Source of the DNA: Methanothrix sp.
GTDB taxonomy: Archaea > Halobacteriota > Methanosarcinia > Methanotrichales > Methanotrichaceae
Reading direction: 5' to 3'
Assembly (NCBI GenBank): GCA_026394475.1
Contig: JAPKYD010000080.1
Coordinates: forward strand, 1 to 44,370
DNA length: 44,370 nt
Part shown: positions 25,325-33,930 of the stretch, piece by piece
Layout of the letters: each line of letters starts with the position of its first letter
Numbering within the stretch: the first letter of the stretch is position 1
Program-made: the position numbers and the translations under genes
The notes under the pieces: model-generated
What the model was told of the DNA's origin: nothing
What the model saw: only the letters and a program-made list of their open reading frames with translations
Databases searched by the model: none

Positions 25325-25341
25325 TTTGACACCCCAATCTA

Positions 25342-25375
25342 ATGTACGAATTAGTACATCATAGTAACGTTTACT
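25342..25375. promoter_or_regulatory. Two inverted repeats in the aldolase/rhodanese divergent region
   Basis: ATGTAC-GAATTA-GTACAT (25342-25359) and AGTAA-CGT-TTACT (25363-25375) are adjacent perfect inverted repeats 18 and 39 nt before the aldolase start, in a 137-bp AT-rich divergent promoter region. They look like operators for a dimeric regulator of the aldolase gene and perhaps the rhodanese gene. Confidence 0.45.
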
Positions 25376-25461
25376 ACTATAATGAACAAATTGTGTGTAT
25401 TTAAGGTTCCTTTTCCGGTACCCTGAAATAGTGGCAGGATGCCCTAATCCTCGGAGAGACT

Positions 25462-26484
25462 ATGATGGGTGGCGCTATATCTTTCATTAGAAGGCTGAAC
25501 ATGGCAGCAGGAGTGGCCTTAGTCATCTTCCTGCTGACAGCCCTTTACTTGAACATCATCTTGAGCATAGCCCTGGCAGGCACCGAGACCGGCGAGTTTT
25601 GCCCAGACTGCCCGGACTGGACTGACCTGGACGGCTGGCTGGCCAAAAGGGATGCCTATGAAAAAGCGCAGCTGAACGGCGGACAGCAGAATGGACCTGC
25701 AAGCAACCCATCGACTGCGAGTGCAAAGGTCGGGGATGAGATGAAAGGCTATCCTGTGCCTGAGCTTCTGACCGCTGCGACAGCATCCCGGAACGGCATG
25801 GTTATTCTGGATGTCCGACCTCCGAAGGATTACCAGGGTGGCCATATTCCAGGCGCACGCAACCTTTACTGGAAGGACCTGCAAAAAGACGGCCGCCTGG
25901 ACCTGGGGTATGCGGGACGTGCATTGCAGAAGGCGGGCGTCAATGATTCCGATCGCCTCCTTATCTACGGCGGCTCTGACGAGGGACCCTTCTATGCATT
26001 TTGGGCCCTTTGCTATCTGGGCCTTGAGAACGTGAGTCTGCTTGACGGCGGATTAGAAGCGGCCATGCTAGCGGGTGCGAAGCTGGACACTTATGCTCCT
26101 GCCTTCCCGGAGTCGAACTACACCATTCATACCCGCCCATGGCTCCTTGTGACCGAAGATAACCTGGATAGCTTCCTTAACCTGTCGGACCTGGAGGTTC
26201 TGGACGCCAGGGATTTTGTCGATTATGGAAAATCCAAGCTCAGCAACGCTGCGATACCATTATCGCCGGACAAGCTCTACGAGGACTCCAAGATAAAAGA
26301 TGCTGCTTTTCTGGAGGAGCTGCTGAACCGACGCGGTCTGAATAAAGAGGGCACTCAGCTGGTCTACGGCACGCCTCAGGCTTACTCGCTCTTCTACAGC
26401 CTCAAGCTCACGGGCTACAACGCTACCCTTCTGGAAGGAGACTGGTGGAAGGAGACCAGGTGGGCGGTGAGCGAAATAAAATAA
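25462..26484 (+). CDS. Membrane-anchored tandem rhodanese-fold protein without catalytic cysteine
   Basis: A 340-residue protein with an N-terminal membrane segment (about 13-40), a linker and two rhodanese-fold domains (about 95-200 and 215-335). Domain 1 shows MVILDVRPPKDYQGGHIPGA and then LLIYGGSDEGPFYAFWAL, where the active-site Cys loop should be; it has Gly instead. Domain 2 has EVLDARDFVDYG and LVYGTPQAYSLF, also without Cys. Sulfurtransferase activity is therefore not expected; a binding or sensing role outside the membrane is more likely. GGAGAG shortly before the ATG is a plausible ribosome-binding site. The strong T-rich run after the stop indicates a single-gene transcript. Confidence 0.78.
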   Translation: MMGGAISFIRRLNMAAGVALVIFLLTALYLNIILSIALAGTETGEFCPDCPDWTDLDGWLAKRDAYEKAQLNGGQQNGPASNPSTASAKVGDEMKGYPVPELLTAATASRNGMVILDVRPPKDYQGGHIPGARNLYWKDLQKDGRLDLGYAGRALQKAGVNDSDRLLIYGGSDEGPFYAFWALCYLGLENVSLLDGGLEAAMLAGAKLDTYAPAFPESNYTIHTRPWLLVTEDNLDSFLNLSDLEVLDARDFVDYGKSKLSNAAIPLSPDKLYEDSKIKDAAFLEELLNRRGLNKEGTQLVYGTPQAYSLFYSLKLTGYNATLLEGDWWKETRWAVSEIK

Positions 26485-26520
26485 ATATATATTTTTAATT
26501 TTATTTTTTAAAAATTAATT
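26485..26520 (+). terminator. T-rich terminator after rhodanese gene
   Basis: The 36 bases after the stop are almost pure A/T with runs TTTTT and TTTTTT on the plus strand and AAAAA at the end, the oligo-T pattern that terminates archaeal RNA polymerase. It can also serve the convergent permease gene. Confidence 0.6.
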
Positions 26521-26542
26521 GTTGGGAATATCGATTCTTCCT

Positions 26543-28259
26543 TCAATGTTCAAAGTGCAACATCACCCGGCAGACTCCATCTTTGCAGTCCGAGGTCACT
26601 TTATCAGCCAGCTTCCTGATGAGATCGACGGAGAGCCTGGATAGACTTCCGTCGTCCGTAAAATCAGGATCTGACTGGGAAAGGTCTTGAAGTGGAAACG
26701 GTTTCCCATGGTACTGGACAGACAGGTCCAGGTTGAATTCATCAAATCTCACGTCCACAACTATCTTCTCTTCAGCCAGATTGAGCAAGGTCACGGTCTC
26801 AGCTATCTCATTCAGCGCTGAGATCGCCTTGTAAATCACTTCTCTTCTAGCTCCCCAGGCCGCTCCCTGGATTTCCATGAAGGAGAAAATATCATCAGAA
26901 GTGCTCTTTTTGGGCTCCAAGACCAATTGGACCTTCTTGGCCAAGCCCAGACGAAATAGAAAGGTCAGGACTATGGCCAGCAGGGTAGCCAGATAGAGCG
27001 TTGAGCTGAAGATGGGCCGCACCAAAGGATTCGGTATCTGGGAATAGACATTCACTAAGCCCATCACGGAAAGCCCGAAGATGAGGGAGATTCCCAAAAC
27101 GAAGATCTTGCGGGAGTCCATCATCCTGGACATCATCATCTGCAAGCCGATGATGACGATGAAGCACACTGCAAATATGGGCGTTGCACCCATGACCGGC
27201 TGAGGCATGATCACGAAGATCTCTGCAATGCGGGGGAGAAAGGCCAGGGCAATCAGAATGCCTCCTGTGGAGTAGGCGATCTTCCTGCTGGTGGCCCCCG
27301 TAGCCAGACTGAGGCCGATGTTGCTGGAGGCTGAAGACTGGCCCATTCCTCCCAAAAGGCCGCTCAGACTCATGCTCAAGCCATCAGATAAGAGTCCTTG
27401 TTTGATGCTCTGCATCTGGGGCCGTTTCCAGTCCAGGTCATTGATCTTCTGGCAGGTGGTTATGTTGCCGAGGGTCTTTACTGAAGCGCAAAGGCTGGAG
27501 ATGGCGAAGGGTATTATCAGGGACGGATCAAAGGACCATCTCAGGACACTAAAATTGGGCAGGGCAACTAGGGGAGCATTGAGCAAACCGATGAAATTGT
27601 TCTGGGCCGAGGAGGCCGAAAAGATACGATGCTGCATAGCCCACGATCATGCCTATGAGAACTGAGTAGAGCTTGGTCTTCCCCCCGCTCCAGATCGTTA
27701 TGCTCACCATGGTTCCCAAGGTAATCAGTGAGACCAGCAGAACCGTCGGATCTATAGTCGATTGACCCTCTTTCAGGCCCAGAAAGTTGGGAACGGCCAC
27801 GGGTATGATCGATACGCCAACCATCGCTACCACCAGGCCGGTCACTTCGGGCGTGAAGATGAATCTTAAGCGCTGCACAACCCTGGACACTGCGATCTCG
27901 AAGAGACCGGATAGCGCGGTCATGCCGAAGACCAGGGGTAATCCGCCCATCTTGGCGGCCAGCAAGGACGCGGTGATATAGGCCGGCTCACAGACTGCTG
28001 GGGCAAAGTATCCCGATCCAATGCCGCGCCTGTTCAGGGCCTGGAGGATGGTGGCGATGCCCCCTGCCAGAAGGGACATGCTGACAAAGAAGGCTGCCTC
28101 CTCATCAGTTCCGGAGAAGCCGTGTATCACCATGAGGGCGAAGGCAATGGCCGTGGTGACCTGAAAGGTGTGCTGAAGGCCCAAGAGGATGCAAGTAGGA
28201 AGAGGAACCTCGTCATCCACTCCATAGATGAGGTCAGGTGGCTTTCGTCTGGCTGGCAT
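26543..28259 (-). pseudogene. NCS2 xanthine/uracil permease fused to an ATPase-like domain, frameshifted
   Basis: The first frame (28259 to about 27597) holds an NCS2 nucleobase permease N-half with several helices, PLPTCILLGLQHTFQVTTAI and the FAPAVCEPAYITAS segment. After FGLLGPEQF the second frame continues IGLLNAPLVALPNF, then GLLGGMGQSSASSNIGLSLA and further helices. Removing one T from the three-T run at 27594-27596 restores one protein of about 570 residues. The last about 115 residues are soluble and resemble a GHKL/anti-sigma ATPase domain: ALNEIAETVTLLN, DVRFDEFNLDLSVQYHGKPF and LSRLSVDLIRKLADKV. This fusion is unusual. The defect could be a sequencing error in a homopolymer or a real frameshift. 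Confidence 0.8.
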
Positions 28260-28338
28260 AAGACTCCCTGGTCATTTCCCACCAGTCAATTGCCAACCAA
28301 GCTATTCAAATTTTCCTTTGTGTTTGGAATTGACCCTT

Positions 28339-29646
28339 CTATCTCTTCATCTCTTTGACTTTCTGGAAGATCTGCTTCATGGTGTCCTCGTTGCTATCTG
28401 TGAACGAGAAGGGCGAGCCGGTGAAGGGTTGAAAGTAGACGGGCACGTCGTCCAAGCGATAGAAGGTTCCGTCGCACTCCATGGCATCGATCACTCCCGG
28501 CAAAACGACCTGGGAGATCATAGTAGTAGGACAGGGCGCGATATCGATGCAGGCCACGGGAAGCTCGGCTAGATAGCGAGCGCAGGCCGCCGGAAAATGC
28601 GAGACAAGATCAGCTGAGACTATCAGGGCTGCATCCACATCCTGCTCCCGCAGCACATCCACCGCCGTGTACTCGCCGGGATTGTAGCGGGGATAGCCGC
28701 GGGCGAAGTCCAGGCCGAAGGGATATCCGTAGAGGTAGGAGGCGATCTGATTGAAGCCGGCGACGTTGCAGTGGCCGCGCAGAGCGCCGATCACGAACTT
28801 GGTGTGGTTGTTCAGCTCCTTGACCAGGTTGAGGGCCGCTTCAGCATTGCGGTGCTTTCCGAAGGAGGAGGCGATGCCCAGGCCCACGTAGATGGCCCCA
28901 AAGTTGCAGCCCAACATCCTCTCCAGCATCTCCTCCATCTCGGAGATGGAGACGCCAGTGACCTTCTCCACGGATGGGTGAGGCTTTTTGCCGTGCAGGA
29001 GTGTGAGCAGGGCGGACAGGAGCTCATAATCGGTGTTGGGCTTGAGCTGGATATGCAGGTCAGAGTTCCTGGCGGTGATGCTCTTTCTCGGGTCCACGGT
29101 GATGACGGTTCTATCAAACCGCCCCCGCCGCGTCCAGTAGCCTCGTGGATAGACGCCGTAGCGGGACATGTGTCTGGGCATGGACTCCAGGGGATTGGAG
29201 CCCCAGTAGACCACCAGATCAGATCGCGACTTGCTCTGGCCGGCGGTTGCGCCGACGCGACCTGCTTCCTGGATGCCCATGGCCGTGGGCCCGTGGCAGA
29301 CGGTGGAGTTTGAGTCGGCGATCGCCCCCAAGAACTCCGCAAGATGAAGGCCGACCTGCATGGCCTCGCAGGAGGTCTCACTGCCCATGAAGATCAATGG
29401 ACGCTTGGCCTTCACAAGGATCATTGCCGCTCTATCTACGGCTTCGTCCCATAGTGCAGTGCAAAAGCTCCCGCTCTCTTTGAGAAGAGGCTCGCGGATT
29501 CTATGGGGGCTGAAGATCTCCCAGAACTTGGCATTGCCCATCTTACAGGCGTTCTTGGTTACTATTTTGCTCCCGCGAAGCTCCACCTGAATGTCGTCGC
29601 AGGAGGCTCCGCAGACAGGACAGATTATGTTCTTGAAAGCCATCAT
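28339..29646 (-). CDS. fwdB: Formylmethanofuran dehydrogenase subunit B
   Basis: The catalytic subunit of formylmethanofuran dehydrogenase, which binds the molybdopterin (Mo or W) cofactor and one 4Fe-4S cluster and reduces CO2 to formate. The 435-residue protein starts with the cluster motif CPVCGASCDDI and NACKMG. The active-site loop ADSNSTVCHGPTAMG (about residue 111-125) has Cys as metal ligand, not selenocysteine. LVVYWGSNPLESMPRHMSRY is the cofactor-binding helix region. Last gene of fwdFACDB; it begins one base after the fwdD TAG. I cannot tell the Mo isoenzyme (fmd) from the W isoenzyme (fwd) by sequence alone. Confidence 0.94.
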   Translation of the reverse strand: MMAFKNIICPVCGASCDDIQVELRGSKIVTKNACKMGNAKFWEIFSPHRIREPLLKESGSFCTALWDEAVDRAAMILVKAKRPLIFMGSETSCEAMQVGLHLAEFLGAIADSNSTVCHGPTAMGIQEAGRVGATAGQSKSRSDLVVYWGSNPLESMPRHMSRYGVYPRGYWTRRGRFDRTVITVDPRKSITARNSDLHIQLKPNTDYELLSALLTLLHGKKPHPSVEKVTGVSISEMEEMLERMLGCNFGAIYVGLGIASSFGKHRNAEAALNLVKELNNHTKFVIGALRGHCNVAGFNQIASYLYGYPFGLDFARGYPRYNPGEYTAVDVLREQDVDAALIVSADLVSHFPAACARYLAELPVACIDIAPCPTTMISQVVLPGVIDAMECDGTFYRLDDVPVYFQPFTGSPFSFTDSNEDTMKQIFQKVKEMKR

Positions 29647-30087
29647 CTAACTCCGGACATAAAGCTTCAGAACCAGCTCTTCGGCGCTCAGAACATCCTC
29701 TTTTGTGGGTTCGATCTGCACAGGCGAGCCCTTGTACAGGGGCGAGCCCGTGGAGAAGGTCTCCGGGTCCACGACCACGTTCGACCATATCGCCCGCGGC
29801 ATGAAGACCTGTCCTGACTGTATGGATTCTTCCGGGTGGGCGTAGGCGGCCACGCTGTACCGGCCGTCTCTAGAGGTGATCTTCACCTTCTGCGGCGAAC
29901 CCAAATCCTGAAAATCACCGGGATTCATCTCGCAGACCGCACATTCCTGGGTGTAGTCCTCGGTGAGCTTGCTGCCGCCCTTGGCCAGCCTGCCCTCTTC
30001 GATGGTGCTTCCCGTGTTGAGCAGAAATTCCTTCATCATCTTCCCTGACCCTCTGGTAGAAACAAAGAGATTGAGCATCGCCTCCAT
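29647..30087 (-). CDS. fwdD: Formylmethanofuran dehydrogenase subunit D
   Basis: A 146-residue molybdopterin-dinucleotide-binding subunit. The motifs ECAVCEMNPGDFQDLG (about 47-62), KVKITSRDGRYSVAAYAH and GQVFMPRAIWSNVV match FwdD/FmdD and the C-terminal domain of formate dehydrogenases. It caps the cofactor held by FwdB. The ATG at 30087 follows the fwdC stop by 4 nt and has GGAGGG upstream; ATG 30078 is nearly as good. The gene ends with TAG directly before the fwdB ATG, so translation of the two is coupled. Confidence 0.9.
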   Translation of the reverse strand: MEAMLNLFVSTRGSGKMMKEFLLNTGSTIEEGRLAKGGSKLTEDYTQECAVCEMNPGDFQDLGSPQKVKITSRDGRYSVAAYAHPEESIQSGQVFMPRAIWSNVVVDPETFSTGSPLYKGSPVQIEPTKEDVLSAEELVLKLYVRS

Positions 30088-30091
30088 AGCC

Positions 30092-30886
30092 TCAGCCCTC
30101 CTTGCAGTAGAGCACTCCTTTGGGATTCTTGCTGATGGCATAGTCTCCAGAAAACCTGGCAAACTTTCCCTCCAGCTGAAGATCACCGAGCTTTGGACTC
30201 TCCTCTCGGCCCGCCTCCACAAAGCCAGGAGAGAAATGCTTGATCTTTCCCAGGACCGCTAAGGTCCCGCCGGTCATCTCTGCCCCCGCGCCCCGCACGG
30301 CATTGCCCTTGACCAGGACCAGGCCGCCGTTCTGGCGGATGCCGCAGAAGCTCTCCACATTGCCTGCTACCACTATCTGGCCGCCGACCAGGCCGCTGCC
30401 TAATTGACTTTGCGCGTTTCCTTCGATCAGAATCTGGCCGCCGGTCATGCCCCTCCAGCTCCCCCGGTAGCTACAGCCTACATGGTCTCCGGCGTTGCCC
30501 ATGATCTGCAGCAGACCGCCTTTCATCTCCATGCCTGCCCAGGAACCGGCGTCGCCACGAACAAGGATGCTGCCCCCGGCCATCTCGGCCCCAAGATGCA
30601 TGCCGGCAGAGCCCAAAATCTCGATCTTCCCGGTCTTCATGCCTTGGCCGATGCGCTTTACCCGGGAGACATCGCCCTCGATTACGACCACCGTCTCCTC
30701 GGCCTGGCCAGTTCCTCGCACCTCCACTTCGAAGAAATCGCCCAGTGGCAGCTGAACTGGACCCTGCCAGACGAGCAGCCTTTCTATCTCCTCTCCTCTC
30801 TTTTTGGCCAATGTGTCGGCCCGGATGACCTCGGCCTCGATCATGATTCCGATCTTGCCCTTGGGCTGGAGAAGCACTTCCGCCAT
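30092..30886 (-). CDS. fwdC: Formylmethanofuran dehydrogenase subunit C
   Basis: A 264-residue subunit. Repeated turns such as GSAGMHLGAEMAGGSILVRG and GDAGSWAGMEMKGGLLQIMG (about 92-225) form the GXGXG right-handed beta-helix of FwdC, which holds the A and B subunits together in the complex. The N-terminal about 75 residues (LLQPKGKIGIMIEAEVI) are the usual FwdC start. It starts 4 nt after fwdA and is followed by fwdD after 4 nt. Compare the stand-alone relative at 1472-2359, which has the same repeat but a different N-terminus. Confidence 0.92.
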   Translation of the reverse strand: MAEVLLQPKGKIGIMIEAEVIRADTLAKKRGEEIERLLVWQGPVQLPLGDFFEVEVRGTGQAEETVVVIEGDVSRVKRIGQGMKTGKIEILGSAGMHLGAEMAGGSILVRGDAGSWAGMEMKGGLLQIMGNAGDHVGCSYRGSWRGMTGGQILIEGNAQSQLGSGLVGGQIVVAGNVESFCGIRQNGGLVLVKGNAVRGAGAEMTGGTLAVLGKIKHFSPGFVEAGREESPKLGDLQLEGKFARFSGDYAISKNPKGVLYCKEG

Positions 30887-30890
30887 CCTT

Positions 30891-32660
30891 TCACCTCCGG
30901 GCTACAGCCTCCAGGGGCTTGTTGACCTGGATCGCCACAGGATTTTTCAGATACTTGTCCGGCACAGGATAGTTGGCATAACCAATGGTGTAGTACTTGA
31001 ACCACTCTTTAACGTCGGCCAGCATCTCCTTCTCCAGGGTCTCATCCACAAAAGGAGTGCTGTAGAATCTGCGGCCATCGGGCACTCTCAGAATCTCGCC
31101 TCTGTGGACAACTATCTCTCCCTCTTTCACTGTGTACTCTGCCTGGGAGAAGGCCCTCTTGATTTTAGAATAGTCGTTCACATCCAGCCGGGTGGGATCC
31201 AGATCATAAACTGTAACATCACCGTCTGCTCCCGTGCCCAAGTGGCCTTTGCGGTTGGCGATGCCGATGGTTCGAGCCTGATTGGCTCTGGTCACGATGG
31301 CTATCTCCAAGAGGCTCATCTCTCGCTCGATGCCGGCCAGGCTGGATCTTGCGCTGGCCCAGGGGTGGCATTCCTTGAAGGTGTCTTCCCTTGCTTTTCG
31401 GGACATGAGCCAGGCGATGACCTTCGGGTACTGGGTGAAGACCCCGCCGTTGGGATGGTCGGTGGTCATGATGGTCTTCCAGGGGTCCTTGATCTGGAGG
31501 AGAAGCTCCAGACCCATGGCCCACTGCACGCTGTTGATGGGGCTGCTCTTGAGATAGGTGTAGGGGATCACTCCCGAGCCGCACTCCAGCTCCACATCCG
31601 TATTGGACCACTTCTGGCCAGAGAGCATGTAGAGATCATGGATGGCCGGACCATCGCCGGTCATGGCTGTGCCAGGGCCGAAAGGCACGGCTCCGTTGTC
31701 GATCACCACATGGTCGACCTGATTCACGTAGTCCGCCACTCCTTTCACCCCGGAGCAGAAGTCCCGCCAGGAGGTTCCACCGAAGGAGTTGAACTGGGCG
31801 TGGGCCAGGTAGACGGTCTGCTTGCGCGTCGCGTCCATCTTCGTCTCTGCCCACTGGACATTGGTCTTGTTTTGCGGCTTCAGGCCCTCCAGTATCTGCA
31901 GCGAGTTGCGGGTGATCTCCCAGTTTCCTGGATGCCCCATGTTGTTGGCATGGAGATGCAGCGAGTTGGGCAGTCCCAGAAGCTCGTTCACCTCCCCCAG
32001 GCCGCGGATCACCTCACGCGCAGTGACCTCAAAGTGGATGTTGGGCTCGTCCAGGCTGTGCACGTTCTGGGCCCAGCCCCAGTTCTCCACTCCGGCGGGA
32101 TTGACGCACTTGATGCCGTATCCTTTGTGGGTCCGCAGCATCCAGGCGGCGTAGGCGGCGGCCTTCTCGATGTCGCCCTCCTTCAGGTAGCGCATGATGA
32201 ACCAGTTGTTGCCGAGGACCAGATAGGCGCCCATGTCCACGATGGGAGTGGCCCTCATCTCCTCATGCGTATGCCGCGCCTCCAGAGGAGGCATGGCCGC
32301 CTCAAAGACGGTGGTGTAGCCCATAACGGCGTAATCGTAGCCCTGCTTGTAAACAGAAGGAATGGTGTAGCCGCTGCCCGAATGAGTCAGCGCTGTCCTG
32401 GAGCGAACGGACTTGTAGTGGTCCTCGGGCCTCATGAGTCGGCCAGCGTTCACCTTTGCTCCTGCCACATGAGCGTGGGAGTCCACGCCGCCGGGCATGA
32501 CCGTCTTGCCGGTGGCATCGATCACTCTGGCCTCCTTCTCTTCAGCCCCGGAAAGGTCGTCAACCACTTTTCCGTTCCTTATGAAAACATCCTTGACGTC
32601 ACCGTTTATCTCATTCAGGGGGTCGAAGACGTAGCCGTTCCTGATAATCAATGTTGCCAT
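30891..32660 (-). CDS. fwdA: Formylmethanofuran dehydrogenase subunit A
   Basis: The amidohydrolase subunit, which condenses formate with methanofuran at a binuclear zinc site. The 589-residue protein shows VMPGGVDSHAHVAGAKVN (about 53-70) with the HxH metal pair, SLHLHANNMGHPGNWE (about 233-248) and MTTDHPNGG (about 386), with the metal Asp nearby. ATG 32660 (MATLIIRNGYVFDPLN) matches the family start and has GGGAG about 10 nt upstream; an in-frame ATG at 32687 is possible. It sits between fwdF and fwdC in the usual methanosarcinal order. Confidence 0.93.
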   Translation of the reverse strand: MATLIIRNGYVFDPLNEINGDVKDVFIRNGKVVDDLSGAEEKEARVIDATGKTVMPGGVDSHAHVAGAKVNAGRLMRPEDHYKSVRSRTALTHSGSGYTIPSVYKQGYDYAVMGYTTVFEAAMPPLEARHTHEEMRATPIVDMGAYLVLGNNWFIMRYLKEGDIEKAAAYAAWMLRTHKGYGIKCVNPAGVENWGWAQNVHSLDEPNIHFEVTAREVIRGLGEVNELLGLPNSLHLHANNMGHPGNWEITRNSLQILEGLKPQNKTNVQWAETKMDATRKQTVYLAHAQFNSFGGTSWRDFCSGVKGVADYVNQVDHVVIDNGAVPFGPGTAMTGDGPAIHDLYMLSGQKWSNTDVELECGSGVIPYTYLKSSPINSVQWAMGLELLLQIKDPWKTIMTTDHPNGGVFTQYPKVIAWLMSRKAREDTFKECHPWASARSSLAGIEREMSLLEIAIVTRANQARTIGIANRKGHLGTGADGDVTVYDLDPTRLDVNDYSKIKRAFSQAEYTVKEGEIVVHRGEILRVPDGRRFYSTPFVDETLEKEMLADVKEWFKYYTIGYANYPVPDKYLKNPVAIQVNKPLEAVARR

Positions 32661-32706
32661 CAGACCATCTCCCGCCGCTCTAGCCATATGGCCTCCACAG
32701 GGCAGA

Positions 32707-33684
32707 TCAGCTGCAGGTGGCGCAGGAGCCGCAGACCTCCTGGTTTACGACCTTTACTGTGCCATTGGCCACCTCCAGGAGGGATTTCTCATCCAGCTCG
32801 TTGAGGTGGCCTGCTGCTAGATAGGGATCAGCTAAGGCATTAACAGGGCAGGCGATGACGCAGTTTCCACAGCCAAGACAGGCATCTTCGTTTGTGTTGA
32901 GTCGTGAGGTCAGAGCAGGCCAGGGAGCGAGAGGAGCGAGCATCTTCTCGAAGGCGGTCTTTCCCTTCATCTCCGGTATTATCGCCGTCTTTCTGACTTT
33001 GATGGCCCGCACCGGGCAGGCCTGGGCGCAGGCACCGCAAAAGATGCAGGCCTCCTTCCGGTGCGTGACCTTCTCCACGATCTCGCCCTGCTTCCAGTCG
33101 CGGTTGAAGAGAGCATTGGCCGGACAGGTGTGCACGCAGGTCCGGCAGGCCTGGCAGACATCGTCATCCCGGAAAAACTCGCCCGCGAAGGGCTTCTCGA
33201 AGGAGATGGCCCCTGTGGGGCAGACAGCGGCGCACCAGCCGCAGTGAACACACCAGTTCAGGTCGATGATCGACCTGCCTTCCACTTTCAGGCTGCGGTT
33301 CAGAGCCAGATGCGTATCTTTTACCTCGATGCAGGCCTGCGGGCAGACCTCGACGCACAGGCCGCAGTGGACGCATTTTTCGTTCACCTGCGTCGGCTTC
33401 AAGGCCATGTGCAGGTAGCTGTCATCCTTCTCCGCCTTGCCACCCACTCGCACCTCCAGTGCTCCCATGGGACAGATGCGAGCGCAAAGCCCGCAAAAGG
33501 CGCAGGCCTTCTTTCTCTTCTCGATGTAGTCTTTGTCGATCGATCCGCGAACAACAGCGCCCACGGAGCCTATCACAAGTTCGCCCTTGGGGCAAACCTG
33601 AACACAGGTACCACAGCCGATGCACCTTTCGGGCAGATAGACCTGGCTTCGGTTCTCCCGGGATTCCAGCACTACCTCTCTCAT
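32707..33684 (-). CDS. fwdF: Formylmethanofuran dehydrogenase polyferredoxin subunit F
   Basis: A 325-residue electron-transfer subunit with seven CxxCxxCxxxCP motifs, beginning CIGCGTCVQVCP and ending CLGCGNCVIACP, so seven or more 4Fe-4S clusters are expected; a further CGSCATC lies at the C-terminus. It wires low-potential electrons to FwdB. First gene of fwdFACDB. A TATA-like CGATATA about 25 nt before the ATG suggests a leaderless operon mRNA. An fwdE (fmdE) homologue, which precedes fmdF in Methanosarcina, is not present here. Confidence 0.92.
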   Translation of the reverse strand: MREVVLESRENRSQVYLPERCIGCGTCVQVCPKGELVIGSVGAVVRGSIDKDYIEKRKKACAFCGLCARICPMGALEVRVGGKAEKDDSYLHMALKPTQVNEKCVHCGLCVEVCPQACIEVKDTHLALNRSLKVEGRSIIDLNWCVHCGWCAAVCPTGAISFEKPFAGEFFRDDDVCQACRTCVHTCPANALFNRDWKQGEIVEKVTHRKEACIFCGACAQACPVRAIKVRKTAIIPEMKGKTAFEKMLAPLAPWPALTSRLNTNEDACLGCGNCVIACPVNALADPYLAAGHLNELDEKSLLEVANGTVKVVNQEVCGSCATCS

Positions 33685-33699
33685 CTACATCCTGCCTGA

Positions 33700-33724
33700 T
33701 GAAAATCGATATAGAAGGGAATGG
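33700..33724 (-). promoter_or_regulatory. Promoter of fwdFACDB
   Basis: On the minus strand TCTATATCG (about 33706-33714) lies 23-29 nt before the fwdF start at 33684. This is TATA-box spacing for a short or absent leader, and it is the only good candidate before the operon. Confidence 0.5.
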
Positions 33725-33765
33725 GTTAAGAATGTTTGCATGAACGCTTATGAAACAAAGATATA

Positions 33766-33930
33766 TCAGCGTTTATGTTTGCGGTCTGTCGTAACTGGCT
33801 CAAAATCGATCAAGAAGCGCTTTGAGACGCCAGCCAAGAGCCAGGAATAGACGTTGAGGCTGGCCTCGGTATCCCATTCCAATGCCAACAAAGAAGCTCT
33901 AATCTCTTCCGCCAGCCTTGGCTCTCTCAA
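33766..33930 (-). CDS. Possible 54-residue small protein between the Thg1-like gene and fwdF
   Basis: A short frame that starts at a TTG inside the end of the Thg1-like gene (32-nt overlap) and runs to a TGA at 33766. The translation has a protein-like composition: LAEEIRASLLALEWDTEASL (about 6-25), then NVYSWLLAGVSKRFLIDFEP and a basic tail. It is predicted to be mostly helical. I do not recognise the family. It might be a coupled small gene or the tail of a longer decayed gene. The only support is composition and position. Confidence 0.4.
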   Translation of the reverse strand: MREPRLAEEIRASLLALEWDTEASLNVYSWLLAGVSKRFLIDFEPVTTDRKHKR

